Below, one piece after another: positions 1 to 7,822 of a stretch of DNA of 18,107 bases (position 1 is the stretch's first letter; each line of letters starts with the position of its first letter). The notes beneath the pieces are model-generated. The model was not told the DNA's origin. It did no database searches and saw nothing but the letters and a program-made list of their open reading frames with translations. The position numbers were made by a program, and so were the translations under genes. The stretch comes from Proteiniphilum sp. UBA5384 (GTDB taxonomy: Bacteria > Bacteroidota > Bacteroidia > Bacteroidales > Dysgonomonadaceae): NCBI RefSeq assembly GCF_002410825.1, contig NZ_DHOS01000073.1:25989-44095 (forward strand). Reading direction: 5' to 3'.

Positions 1-267
1 GTTGGCTTCTATATAGGATTTGTCGATATGGACAATATTCTCTGCAGACTTCATTTGTATGTTTCGTATGCGGTCACCTCGTACGACCACTTCGTCTAAT
101 TCTATGGCCTCGCCATCTTCATTCGGTATACCTCTGCCGATTGTGTCGGGCTGTTGTGGCTGGCAGGATAAGTGATATTGTTCCGAAGTCGGCTGTGGCT
201 CTGTGGATTGAGCGGCTGATTTGCCGCACAGGAAAATGACGATTAGTATGAATAAACAAAATTTCAT
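1..267 (-). CDS. TonB-dependent outer-membrane receptor, N-terminal fragment
   Basis: This open frame of 89 codons starts at an ATG at 267 and runs off the left edge without a stop. It begins with a signal peptide (MKFCLFILIVIFLCGKSAAQ, cleavage probably after residue 20). A polar linker follows, then at residues 57-89 the sequence LDEVVVRGDRIRN and IVHIDKSYIE, typical of a TonB-box region and the first strands of a plug domain in TonB-dependent receptors. There is no sign of the carboxypeptidase-like N-terminal domain seen in SusC proteins, so it is more like a metal-chelate or cofactor receptor than a SusC. It lies divergent from a Fur-family regulator, with a palindromic operator candidate between them, so metal-controlled expression is a reasonable inference. 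The substrate cannot be read from this fragment. Confidence 0.8.
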   Translation of the reverse strand, partial: MKFCLFILIVIFLCGKSAAQSTEPQPTSEQYHLSCQPQQPDTIGRGIPNEDGEAIELDEVVVRGDRIRNIQMKSAENIVHIDKSYIEAN

Positions 268-297
268 CCGAGTCTATCTATGAATTGAAAAACTTTG

Positions 298-305
298 CAA
301 ATATA
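298..305 (-). promoter_or_regulatory. Candidate -7 element for the TonB receptor
   Basis: On the minus strand these bases read TATATTTG, a perfect match to the Bacteroidota -7 consensus TAnnTTTG. Transcription would begin near 291, giving a leader of roughly 24 nt before the ATG at 267. No TTTG is found at the usual -33 distance; that place is occupied by the palindrome at 317-335. Confidence 0.45.
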
Positions 306-316
306 CAAAATATTCA

Positions 317-335
317 ATTGCAACAATGATGCAAT
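317..335. promoter_or_regulatory. 19-bp palindrome, candidate Fur-family operator
   Basis: ATTGCAACAATGATGCAAT is a 9-1-9 inverted repeat in which 8 of 9 base pairs match (the exception is 323/329). The length and odd-centred symmetry fit a Fur-family dimer site, and it lies between the receptor and the Fur-like gene, centred about where the -33 region of the receptor promoter would be. The sequence does not resemble the enteric Fur box, so the metal is not predicted. A related half site, TGTTGCATT, lies at 412-420 directly before the regulator's start codon. Confidence 0.5.
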
Positions 336-420
336 AATGTTTTTTTGCGTAAAAAACATAGAATATAGCCAAAATAGCTGTACATTCGTAGTCCAATATC
401 AATTGACGTGTTGTTGCATT

Positions 421-828
421 ATGACGGTAGAAGAGATTTTACATGCCCACGATTTAAAAAATACCGGCTGCAGGAAGTATATTCTTGGAGAGCTGCTGAA
501 AAGTGAAGCGGCGATGTCGGAAAATGAGTTGAAGGAGTCATACCCCGACCTGTTCGACCGGGTTACCTTGTACAGGACCCTGAAGACATTGGAAGACCGG
601 GGGATTATCCATCGTATTGTGCTGAACGACAATACGGTGAAATATGCGTTGAACAGGCATCATCACGAAGACGATAAGTTGCATTCTCATTTTCATTGTG
701 AGAAATGTGATGAGGTATTGTGTCTGGATGGCGTAACGCACTTTGATGCGGAACTGCCCAAAGGTTTTATATCTAAGGAGGTGTTTGTTGTCGTGGAAGG
801 CCTATGTGCCGATTGTATAAAAAAATAG
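421..828 (+). CDS. Fur-family metal-dependent transcriptional regulator
   Basis: This encodes 135 residues, a normal length for the Fur/Zur/PerR family. The N-terminal half is a winged helix (about 13-76) with the characteristic DRVTLYRTLKTLEDRGIIHR recognition region. The C-terminal half is the metal-binding and dimerisation domain, with a histidine-rich stretch (H80-H82, H88, H90, H92) running into C93-x-x-C96, and a second C129-x-x-C132 near the end; the two CxxC pairs normally hold a structural zinc. I chose the ATG at 421 because an upstream TTG in the same frame would add 42 residues that have no family resemblance and would cover the operator. The receptor gene is divergent, and the palindrome between them suggests control of both genes. 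Whether it is Fur, Zur or PerR-like cannot be settled from the sequence, although the His/Cys-rich centre leans towards zinc or iron. Confidence 0.9.
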   Translation: MTVEEILHAHDLKNTGCRKYILGELLKSEAAMSENELKESYPDLFDRVTLYRTLKTLEDRGIIHRIVLNDNTVKYALNRHHHEDDKLHSHFHCEKCDEVLCLDGVTHFDAELPKGFISKEVFVVVEGLCADCIKK

Positions 829-864
829 AGAAACGCATGGCAATCATACGTCTCTCTATTTTTT
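819..864. terminator. Bidirectional intrinsic terminator
   Basis: Twelve-base arms AAAAAATAGAGA (820-831) and TCTCTATTTTTT (853-864) are exact reverse complements, and ACG/CGT adds three pairs further in. The A run on one side and T run on the other let it work for both the Fur-like gene and the convergent GH92 gene. The left arm overlaps the regulator's stop codon. Confidence 0.75.
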
Positions 865-894
865 CACGTTAAGCCTGTTATAGCTTCTTCTCTT

Positions 895-3117
895 TTATTT
901 TTTCGGACTGTTTGTCATGTAAAACACCAATGTGCTGCCGTTGATGATATCATCGTACGTGATGAATTTCCTATCGTAAGGCTGCCCGTTCAGTTCTATT
1001 TTCTCTACATACATATTTTCCTTCGAAAGATTCTTTGCCTCCATGGTGAAGCGTTTTCCATCGCCTACATGGAGGGTAACTTTAGGAAGTTGTGGAGCGC
1101 CGATAACCAGTTCGCCGCTTACCGGATTCAAAGGATAGAAGCCCATCGCAGAGAACATATACCATGCCGACATCTGTCCGCAATCGTCGTTGCCGATCAA
1201 TCCGTCCGGTTTGTTCTGGTAGAAATCGGTAGTAATCCGATGTATCAATCGCTGGGTTTCTTCCGGCCTGTCGAGGAAGGAATAGATATAGGCAATATGA
1301 TGGCTCGGTTCATTGCCATGTGCATATTGTCCGATAAGTCCCGTCACGTCGGAGAGTTGGTTCGATGATTCCTGGGTGGTATTGAAGAGGTAATCAAGCA
1401 GTTTTCCGGCTGCTTCTTTTCCGCCCATCAGTTCAATCAGGCCGGGAATATCCTGTAACACATGCCAGGTATATTGCAATGCATTGGCTTCGGTGTAGTG
1501 ACCTCCCACCTGTGAATCGGCGTGTGCCAGCGCATAGGGATCAAAAGGAGAGAGCCATCCGCCTTTGGAGTCTTTGGGGCGCATGGTGTTGGTTTCTTTA
1601 TCGAACAGGTTCCTATAGTAACCGGACCGCTTCATAAAAAACTCGTAATCTTCTGTCTTTCCCAATTTCTTTGCCATTTGTGCTGCAGCATAATCACTGA
1701 AACCACACTCAAGTGTACGGGAAACCGACTCTAATTTGATCAGGTCGTAAGGATAATAACCGTATTGGTCATATACTTTCCAATCTGTTTTAGGGTGAGT
1801 ACTTTCGGTGATTGATCTTTTGATCTCGCGGTAAGCTCTCTCTGCATCAAAACCCTCAAAACCTTTGAGATAGGCGTCCACTATCATGGAGATGGAGTGG
1901 TTGCTGATCATCGTGTAGGTCTCCTGCCCCATTAGTGCCCAGATGGGGAGATGTCCTTTCTGCTCACTGTAGTCGACGAAGGAGTTTATCAAGTCGGAAA
2001 TGATTTCCGGACTGAGGATGGTGTACATGGGGAAAGCGGCCCGGAAAGTATCCCATTGTGAGAGGGTGGAGTAGTGCTTCCCTGTGGTCGATTGTGAGAT
2101 TTCCCGGCTGGGTCCCACATAGCGCCCATCCACATCGGCAATGTTATTGGGTTGTATATAAAGATGGTAGATGGAGGTATAAAAGTTTACCTTATCATCT
2201 TGTGTTCCTTCTATCTCTACCCGCGAAAGATAGTTGTTCCATGCTTCTTTCGCATTCTGATGCACTTCGTTGAAGTCCCATCCGTTTACTTCTGCGGCAA
2301 GGTTTTTCTTTGCACCTTCAACGCCTGTGGTGGACATCGCGATCTTCATCTGCAAAGTAGGATCGTCCTGCATATCAAAGGTGAGGATATAGCGGGGCGC
2401 TTTTTCCCTTGGGTCTCTCGGCTCGAGTTGTTCAGAAGATATAATCGGTTTGTCGAATTCTATGGCGAAATAATAAGTCCGTTCTACCCATTCACGACGT
2501 TGCGTACATCCGGTAATCAGGCGGTCACTTTCGAAAGTGACCTCATTATTCAGGATATGGGTAGAGAGATGGTCTTCTCCCCATACCAGCCCGCTTTGGA
2601 AATCTGCCAACACATGGGTCGGTTCACCTTCGGCAAAGGTATAGCGGTGGAATGCCACATGCGGGGCAGTGGTGATTTCCACGTTTACCCTATTGTCTTT
2701 TAATTCCACAGCATAGTAACCCGGTGATGCTTTTTCGGTAGCCTTATCGAATCGGCTACTCAGATCGTTCCTTTTTTCACCGGAAAAAGGTTGCATCAGC
2801 AGGTCGCCCAGGTCGATTCCACCCGTACCGTTCAATCGGTTTTGGGTAAAGCCGGAGATACGGTCATCGTCATAGACGTAGCCGGAGCAGTAGTCCCAGG
2901 AGAAATTACCTGTTTGTGGCCCCGGTTGCATCATACCTAAGGGATAGGTGGCTCCAGGAAAAGTATGTCCCGTAAATGCTGTCCCGATAAAAGGATTTAC
3001 ATATTGCGTGAAATCCTTCTTATCCCCCTTATCCTGCTGTGCCGGAGTACAAGAAACAACTGACGCTACAATTACGGCAAAAAGGATTGTTTTTATTTGT
3101 CTGAAAATTTTCATCAT
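895..3117 (-). CDS. GH92 family exo-alpha-mannosidase, lipoprotein
   Basis: The protein has 740 residues, usual for GH92 calcium-dependent exo-alpha-mannosidases, which trim mannose from N-glycans and yeast mannans. A signal peptide ends in a lipobox, VVSC, with C23 as the lipid-modified residue, so it is membrane-anchored. Family landmarks in order are VNPFIGTAFTGHTFPGATYP (40-59), WDTFRAAFP (355-363), GQETYTMISNHS (398-409), YTEANALQYTW (541-551), HGNEPSHH (600-607) and GNDDCGQMSAWY (642-653). By position E543 is the probable general acid, and D644/D645 lie in the segment expected to supply the base. The acid motif is usually YTEGNAWQ; here Gly and Trp are replaced by Ala and Leu, which suggests a subfamily with altered specificity. 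It lies 90 bp downstream of the OPT transporter gene on the same strand with no clear promoter between, so co-transcription is likely. No SusCD pair adjoins it. Confidence 0.93.
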   Translation of the reverse strand: MMKIFRQIKTILFAVIVASVVSCTPAQQDKGDKKDFTQYVNPFIGTAFTGHTFPGATYPLGMMQPGPQTGNFSWDYCSGYVYDDDRISGFTQNRLNGTGGIDLGDLLMQPFSGEKRNDLSSRFDKATEKASPGYYAVELKDNRVNVEITTAPHVAFHRYTFAEGEPTHVLADFQSGLVWGEDHLSTHILNNEVTFESDRLITGCTQRREWVERTYYFAIEFDKPIISSEQLEPRDPREKAPRYILTFDMQDDPTLQMKIAMSTTGVEGAKKNLAAEVNGWDFNEVHQNAKEAWNNYLSRVEIEGTQDDKVNFYTSIYHLYIQPNNIADVDGRYVGPSREISQSTTGKHYSTLSQWDTFRAAFPMYTILSPEIISDLINSFVDYSEQKGHLPIWALMGQETYTMISNHSISMIVDAYLKGFEGFDAERAYREIKRSITESTHPKTDWKVYDQYGYYPYDLIKLESVSRTLECGFSDYAAAQMAKKLGKTEDYEFFMKRSGYYRNLFDKETNTMRPKDSKGGWLSPFDPYALAHADSQVGGHYTEANALQYTWHVLQDIPGLIELMGGKEAAGKLLDYLFNTTQESSNQLSDVTGLIGQYAHGNEPSHHIAYIYSFLDRPEETQRLIHRITTDFYQNKPDGLIGNDDCGQMSAWYMFSAMGFYPLNPVSGELVIGAPQLPKVTLHVGDGKRFTMEAKNLSKENMYVEKIELNGQPYDRKFITYDDIINGSTLVFYMTNSPKK

Positions 3118-3207
3118 CTGTCTGTATGTTAGTTAAGAACTAAAAGTTAATAGTGAAAAATTAAAAATTATCGATTACTAATTACCATCAGTAAATCATT
3201 ACATCAA

Positions 3208-5223
3208 TTAATCCTCCCTTTTCGCCCGTTTGGTTTCCCAGATGAAGTATGCGATTAATCCGAGGAAGGCGACAAATGCGGTGATTTGAGCACCAGTACC
3301 GTTGGGATCGCTCCACAGGTTGAAATTAAGTGCGTTACCATCCCCTGTAATAAATATGATAAGTGCACCTAATACACCGAACAGCGCTGCACCCGCAATG
3401 AATCCCGAAGAGATCAGGATAGCGCGCTGATGACGAGCGTTGGTCAACTGTTTGTCGGCACCTTTCTTATTGATCCAATGGTTGAGCAATCCACCCACAA
3501 TCAACGGAGTATTCAATTGGAGAGGAATAAACATGCCGAGGGCGAAGGCCAAAGGCGGTACGCCCAGCCAATTTACAAGTACAGCGATTACCGCGCCGAT
3601 ACCGAGCAACATCCAACTGACGCCGCTACCGGCCATCAGCGGTTCTATAATAGCCGCCATGGCATTGGCTTGCGGTGCTACCATCGGGTTGGGATGTTCG
3701 GGCGTGGCTACAAAACCGTATGCTTCATTCAGGATAAAGATGACCGCACCTACTGTTGCAGCAGATACCAGTGTTCCGAGGAACTTGTATGATTCCTGTT
3801 TTGCGGGAGTAGTACCAATCCAGTAACCGATTTTCAAGTCGGTAACAAAACCACCGGCCATGGAAAGTGCGGTACAAACGATGCCTCCGATGATTAATCC
3901 GCTGACCATGCCCTGCCAGCCTTCCAGTCCCACAGCTACCAGGATTACCGAGGACAGGATTAACGTCATCAGCGTCATTCCCGATACAGGGTTGGATCCT
4001 ACAATCGCTATTGCGTTCGCAGCGACGGTGGTGAACAGGAATGAAATAATGGTAATAGTCAGCAGAGCTACAATAGCCTGTATAAGTGTGATTTCTACAC
4101 CGATAATCAGGAAGATAAATACGGCAATCAGGGTTAAAAACAGGAATAGCATCACGAAAGACATCTTCAGGTCGCGGTTGGTACGTTTTACATCGGTGTC
4201 TCCTGTGGTGCCAGCCACTTTTTTGCCGGTAGCCAGTTTAAAGGCACTGCCGATCACACCGGCAGATTTGATAATGCCGATAATTCCCGCCATCGCGATA
4301 GCGCCGATACCTATCGGACGGACATACTCCGCGAAGATCATTTCAGCCGACATCGCTTCAAACGGGTTCATTCCTCCGCCCATGCCGGCGACCAGCACCC
4401 CAATTTCATTTACCAGTGGAATCAGTACCAGCCAGGAGAGTAGCGAGCCTACCACAATGATCAGGGCATACCGCAATCCCACCAGATAACCGAAACTGAA
4501 GATAAGGGCGCTCACGTTGAATTTAAGTACCATCTTGAATTTCTCGGCCAATAGGGCGCCGGCCGGGATGATACGGGTGGTAATCTCTTCGCTCCAAAGG
4601 CGGAAAGCAGAGAAACAGAAGTCGAACAACCCTCCGATAAGCCCGCTGGTAACCAGTAGTTTTGCTTTGTTACCACCCTTCTCCCCGGTCATCAGGATCT
4701 CGGTGGTGGCTGTAGCTTCAGGAAATGGCAGTTTCCCGTGCATGTCCTTCACAAAATATTTGCGGAAAGGGATCAGGAAAAGAATTCCCAGGAACCCTCC
4801 CAACAGTGATGAAAAGAATATCTGCCAGAAATTGATCTGGATGTCGGGGTACTTGGCTTGCAGGATATAAAGCCCCGGAATGGTAAAAACTGCTCCGGCG
4901 ACGATCACTCCGGAAGAAGCGCCGATGGACTGGATAATAACGTTTTGCCCCAATGCGTTCTTTTTACGGAACGCAGCCGACGCTCCCACAGCAATGATGG
5001 AGATAGGGATCGCAGCCTCAAACACCTGTCCGATCTTCAGGCCTGAATAAGCTGCTGCAGCCGAAAAGATGACCGCCATCAATAATCCCATTCCCACCGA
5101 CCATGAAGTTACTTCGGTTACCGGCTTGTCGGCAGGTAATACCGGCTTATACTCTTCCCCCGGTTCTAGTTCCCGATAAGCGTTCTCGGGTAATTCTGTA
5201 ATTTTCTTTTCTTCGGATTCCAT
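3208..5223 (-). CDS. OPT family oligopeptide transporter
   Basis: The product has 671 residues and is strongly hydrophobic, with many membrane spans (about 14 expected for the family). After a 40-residue acidic cytoplasmic N-terminus, the sequence WSVGMGLLMAVIFSAAAAYSGLKIGQ begins the first conserved OPT block. Later landmarks include GKLPFPEATATTEIL, GMGGGMNPFEAMSAE, IVGSNPVSGMTLMTLIL, GGFVTDLKIGYWIGTTP and PLAFALGMFIPLQLNTPLIVGG. OPT proteins are proton-coupled importers of short peptides or metal chelates; in Bacteroidota the prokaryotic clade is linked to peptide nutrition. The divergent dipeptidyl peptidase IV gene across a 294-bp intergenic region supports peptide uptake, but the substrate is inferred. 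No promoter closely matching the TTTG/TAnnTTTG consensus was found upstream. Several long open frames on the other strand of this gene are shadows. Confidence 0.93.
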   Translation of the reverse strand: MESEEKKITELPENAYRELEPGEEYKPVLPADKPVTEVTSWSVGMGLLMAVIFSAAAAYSGLKIGQVFEAAIPISIIAVGASAAFRKKNALGQNVIIQSIGASSGVIVAGAVFTIPGLYILQAKYPDIQINFWQIFFSSLLGGFLGILFLIPFRKYFVKDMHGKLPFPEATATTEILMTGEKGGNKAKLLVTSGLIGGLFDFCFSAFRLWSEEITTRIIPAGALLAEKFKMVLKFNVSALIFSFGYLVGLRYALIIVVGSLLSWLVLIPLVNEIGVLVAGMGGGMNPFEAMSAEMIFAEYVRPIGIGAIAMAGIIGIIKSAGVIGSAFKLATGKKVAGTTGDTDVKRTNRDLKMSFVMLFLFLTLIAVFIFLIIGVEITLIQAIVALLTITIISFLFTTVAANAIAIVGSNPVSGMTLMTLILSSVILVAVGLEGWQGMVSGLIIGGIVCTALSMAGGFVTDLKIGYWIGTTPAKQESYKFLGTLVSAATVGAVIFILNEAYGFVATPEHPNPMVAPQANAMAAIIEPLMAGSGVSWMLLGIGAVIAVLVNWLGVPPLAFALGMFIPLQLNTPLIVGGLLNHWINKKGADKQLTNARHQRAILISSGFIAGAALFGVLGALIIFITGDGNALNFNLWSDPNGTGAQITAFVAFLGLIAYFIWETKRAKRED

Positions 5224-5228
5224 GTTTT

Positions 5229-5275
5229 AATGTGACAAACAACGTTCAACGGAACGAAATGTAGTTAAATGTGAC
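5229..5275. repeat. Direct repeat AATGTGAC in OPT upstream region
   Basis: AATGTGAC occurs at 5229-5236 and again at 5268-5275, 39 bp apart, with flanking TTnAA-like bases also shared. AAATGT also recurs at 10-bp spacing (5257 and 5267). The core TGTGA resembles a CRP-type half site, but no matching inverted half is present. It could be a regulator site for OPT, or chance in AT-rich DNA. Confidence 0.2.
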
Positions 5276-5288
5276 TAATGCGCCAATC

Positions 5289-5317
5289 CCGATAAATCGG
5301 ACAAGTAAAGGCTTGTC
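5289..5317. repeat. Two adjacent short inverted repeats
   Basis: CCGATAAATCGG (5289-5300) is a perfect 12-bp palindrome. It is joined directly to GACAAG-taaagg-CTTGTC (5300-5317), a 6-bp stem with a 6-nt loop. They lie in the OPT/DPP-IV divergent region and could be operator sites or hairpins in the OPT leader. No T run follows on either strand, so they do not look like terminators. Confidence 0.25.
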
Positions 5318-5483
5318 TTCCGGAATTTTTGCCGAAAGTACAAAAAAATATGTGAATGAAGCCCTTATTGGAGACTTTTTTCAGAATAAAAGTCAAATCG
5401 TATGAAATGTGTAAAGCTATTTTTCTTTTATCTACACCTGACCACTCTCCCTTTGTCTAATCATCACTTTTCAAATAAAGTGC

Positions 5484-5491
5484 TATATTTG
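5484..5491 (+). promoter_or_regulatory. Candidate -7 element for DPP-IV gene
   Basis: TATATTTG matches TAnnTTTG exactly and would start transcription near 5498, about 20 nt before the ATG. No -33 TTTG is found at the usual spacing; the nearest is at 5452-5455, 28 bp away, which is rather far. Confidence 0.5.
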
Positions 5492-5517
5492 TATTCCGAA
5501 ACTATAAGGTAAAATCG

Positions 5518-7680
5518 ATGAGAAAAATTATTTTTACAGTCATGGCTGCGATGTTTGTTGTGACACTCTCCGCACAGCATGCCACACTGGAGGATCTGTT
5601 GAGCGGGAAATTTACTCCCCGGGGTATAAGGGCGATGGTATCGTCGGAAGACGGAATGCATTACTACCAGGCTGACCCGCAGCAAACGGCAGTAGTTAAA
5701 TATGCCTATGCTACCGGCGAAGCTGTTGACACCTTGTTCAATACGCGGACGGCGCGAAACTGCAATTTCGATAGTTTCCAGGGTTTTCTGGTGAGTCCCG
5801 ATGAGAACCGCATACTGGTTTATATGGACCGGGAACAGGTCTATCGTCATTCTTTCCGTGCCAACTATTATTACCATGATGTACGCCGGAACATGGTAAG
5901 AAAACTCTCCGGACAAACATCTAAACAGATGATTCCCACTTTCTCTCCCGACGGGAAAATGGTGGCATATGTAATAGAGAATAATATATGGCTAACAAAA
6001 TTCGACTTTGATACCGAGTCTCAGATCACCAAAGATGGAGAAATAAACAAAGTGATCAACGGTGCCACTGACTGGGTGTATGAAGAGGAATTCGGGACTA
6101 CCGGACTGATGGAGTTTTCTCCCGATAATCGGTTGTTGGCTTTTGTGCGTACCGATGAGTCGGCTGTAAAAGAATTCTCTTTCCAGACTTTTAATAAACA
6201 GTTATACCCGGATTATTATAGTTTTAAATATCCCAAGGCGGGAGAAGCCAATTCTACGGTTGAATGCCGTGTGTTCGATATAGAAGCGCGCACAACGCGT
6301 ACTTTGGATGTGCCGCTGGAGGCAAATGGCTACATACCCCGTATCAAGTTCACACATGATTCCGACCAACTGGCGGTGATGACACTCAACCGCGATCAGA
6401 ACCGGTTCGACATGTATTTTGCAAATCCCCGCTCTACGGTATCCAAATTGGTGCTAAGGGAGGAAAGTAAATATTATATTGATTCGGGCTGGTTGAACTC
6501 GATCCATTTCCTAAAAGACCGTTTTACCTATGTCTCCGAAAAAGATGGCTACAGCCATATCTATATTTATGGTATTTCGGGTACATTGCAAAAACAACTC
6601 ACGACCGGAAACTACGATGTGACGGCACTCCTGGCTGTGGACGAGCAGGATGGGGCAGTCTTTTACGAAGCAGCCGACGAATCGCCTTTGAAGCGTAACA
6701 TATACAAGGTGAACATCAATAAGGGGCAATCACAGAAACTGTCACAGTTAACGGGTTATAATACGGCCTCCTTCAGTGAACAAGGGAAATACTTTGTGAA
6801 CTACTGGTCGAATGCCGATACGCCGACGATGATCACCCTCCACGATGGGAGCGGAAAACAAATGCGGGTATTGGAAGATAACCAGTCCGTCCGTGCAAAG
6901 GTGGCTTCTGTGCAGTTTCCCAAAAGGGAGTATATTACTGTGACGGCTGCCGACGGTATTACCCGCTTGAATGGATGGATACTCAAACCATATAATTTTA
7001 ATCCTGCCCGAAAATATCCTGTGGTGATGATCCAGTATAGTGGACCTGATTCGCAGCAAGTGACAGACCGGTATGGCAGCGACTGGTACTATGCCTTGTT
7101 GAATGAAGATATTGTGGTGGCCTGTGTCGATGGGCGAGGTACGGGTGCCCGGGGAGAAGAATTCCGTAAGAGTACCTATATGAATTTAGGTATCAAAGAG
7201 TCAGATGATCAGGTGGCTGCTGCCCGTTACCTCGCCTCATTACCCTATATCGATAAAAATGGTATCGGTATTTGGGGATGGAGCTATGGGGGATATAATG
7301 TGCTGATGAGCATGAGCCGTGGAAATGGTACTTTTAAAGCGGGAGTAGCTATCGCACCGGTAACCGATTATAGGTTTTATGACACTGTCTACACCGAACG
7401 TTTTATGCGTACACCGCAACAGAATAACCAGGGATACGAAAATGGATCGCCCATCGCACTTGCAAGCCGGTTGGAAGGAAACCTGCTGTTGATACATGGT
7501 ATGGCCGACGACAATGTGCATTTTCAGAATTCGGTAGAATACACCCGCGCACTGGTTGAAGCAGGCAAACACTTCGATATGTTTTTCTTTCCCGACAAGG
7601 ATCATTCCATCAGAGGGGAAAATACGAGGAAATATCTTTATGAGAAGGTGATTGCTTATTTTAAACAGAATCTGAAGTAA
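5518..7680 (+). CDS. dpp4: Dipeptidyl peptidase IV (S9B prolyl oligopeptidase family)
   Basis: The protein has 720 residues, close to periplasmic DPP-IV enzymes of Bacteroidales. A signal peptide covers residues 1-20 (ending TLSAQ). Residues 40-460 form the eight-bladed propeller region, containing DWVYEEEF (185-192), whose Glu pair anchors the substrate amino terminus in DPP-IV. The C-terminal alpha/beta hydrolase holds GWSYGGY with nucleophile S589, D664 in HGMADDNVHFQ and H696 in DKDHSIRG; the spacing matches the known S-D-H triad of the family. The enzyme removes N-terminal X-Pro (or X-Ala) dipeptides from peptides. It is divergent from the OPT transporter, so the two probably serve protein and peptide use. 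It is monocistronic by appearance, with its own -7 element upstream and a strong terminator downstream. No key residue is missing. Confidence 0.95.
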   Translation: MRKIIFTVMAAMFVVTLSAQHATLEDLLSGKFTPRGIRAMVSSEDGMHYYQADPQQTAVVKYAYATGEAVDTLFNTRTARNCNFDSFQGFLVSPDENRILVYMDREQVYRHSFRANYYYHDVRRNMVRKLSGQTSKQMIPTFSPDGKMVAYVIENNIWLTKFDFDTESQITKDGEINKVINGATDWVYEEEFGTTGLMEFSPDNRLLAFVRTDESAVKEFSFQTFNKQLYPDYYSFKYPKAGEANSTVECRVFDIEARTTRTLDVPLEANGYIPRIKFTHDSDQLAVMTLNRDQNRFDMYFANPRSTVSKLVLREESKYYIDSGWLNSIHFLKDRFTYVSEKDGYSHIYIYGISGTLQKQLTTGNYDVTALLAVDEQDGAVFYEAADESPLKRNIYKVNINKGQSQKLSQLTGYNTASFSEQGKYFVNYWSNADTPTMITLHDGSGKQMRVLEDNQSVRAKVASVQFPKREYITVTAADGITRLNGWILKPYNFNPARKYPVVMIQYSGPDSQQVTDRYGSDWYYALLNEDIVVACVDGRGTGARGEEFRKSTYMNLGIKESDDQVAAARYLASLPYIDKNGIGIWGWSYGGYNVLMSMSRGNGTFKAGVAIAPVTDYRFYDTVYTERFMRTPQQNNQGYENGSPIALASRLEGNLLLIHGMADDNVHFQNSVEYTRALVEAGKHFDMFFFPDKDHSIRGENTRKYLYEKVIAYFKQNLK

Positions 7681-7713
7681 GCTGAAGCTTTTATCTTCTA
7701 TGGGTGAAAATTT

Positions 7714-7751
7714 GTGGCCGGATGGTTTTTTTACTATCCGGCCACGTTTTT
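7714..7751 (+). terminator. Strong intrinsic terminator after DPP-IV gene
   Basis: GTGGCCGGAT (7714-7723) pairs perfectly with ATCCGGCCAC (7736-7745); three further pairs including a G-U wobble extend the stem towards the T-rich loop. A run of five T residues follows (7747-7751). It starts 33 bp past the stop codon. Confidence 0.9.
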
Positions 7752-7822
7752 ATGTGCTAAACAAAAAGAAGATTTTATTGTTATTAATGGGTGCGATGGT
7801 AGAGAGTCTAAGATAGTGTAAT

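Noticed and set aside
295..420. In-frame N-terminal extension of the Fur-like protein from a TTG at 295
   Set aside because: The 42 added residues have no Fur-family resemblance, cover the palindrome and promoter region, and the family normally starts close to the ATG at 421.
2152..2703. 183-codon open frame on the plus strand inside the GH92 gene
   Set aside because: It lies wholly antisense to a clear GH92 coding region and its product shows no domain or signal; a shadow frame.
3118..3207. Separate promoter for the GH92 gene in the 90-bp gap
   Set aside because: No TAnnTTTG-like element is present on the minus strand; the AT-rich gap is better seen as a spacer within an operon.
3860..4489. 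209-codon open frame on the plus strand inside the OPT gene, plus others at 3430-3826 and 4517-4870
   Set aside because: All are antisense to a strongly conserved transporter; their hydrophobic look comes from the complementary strand of membrane-segment codons.
5464..5916. 150-codon minus-strand frame across the DPP-IV start
   Set aside because: It covers the DPP-IV promoter and signal peptide on the opposite strand and has no recognisable features.
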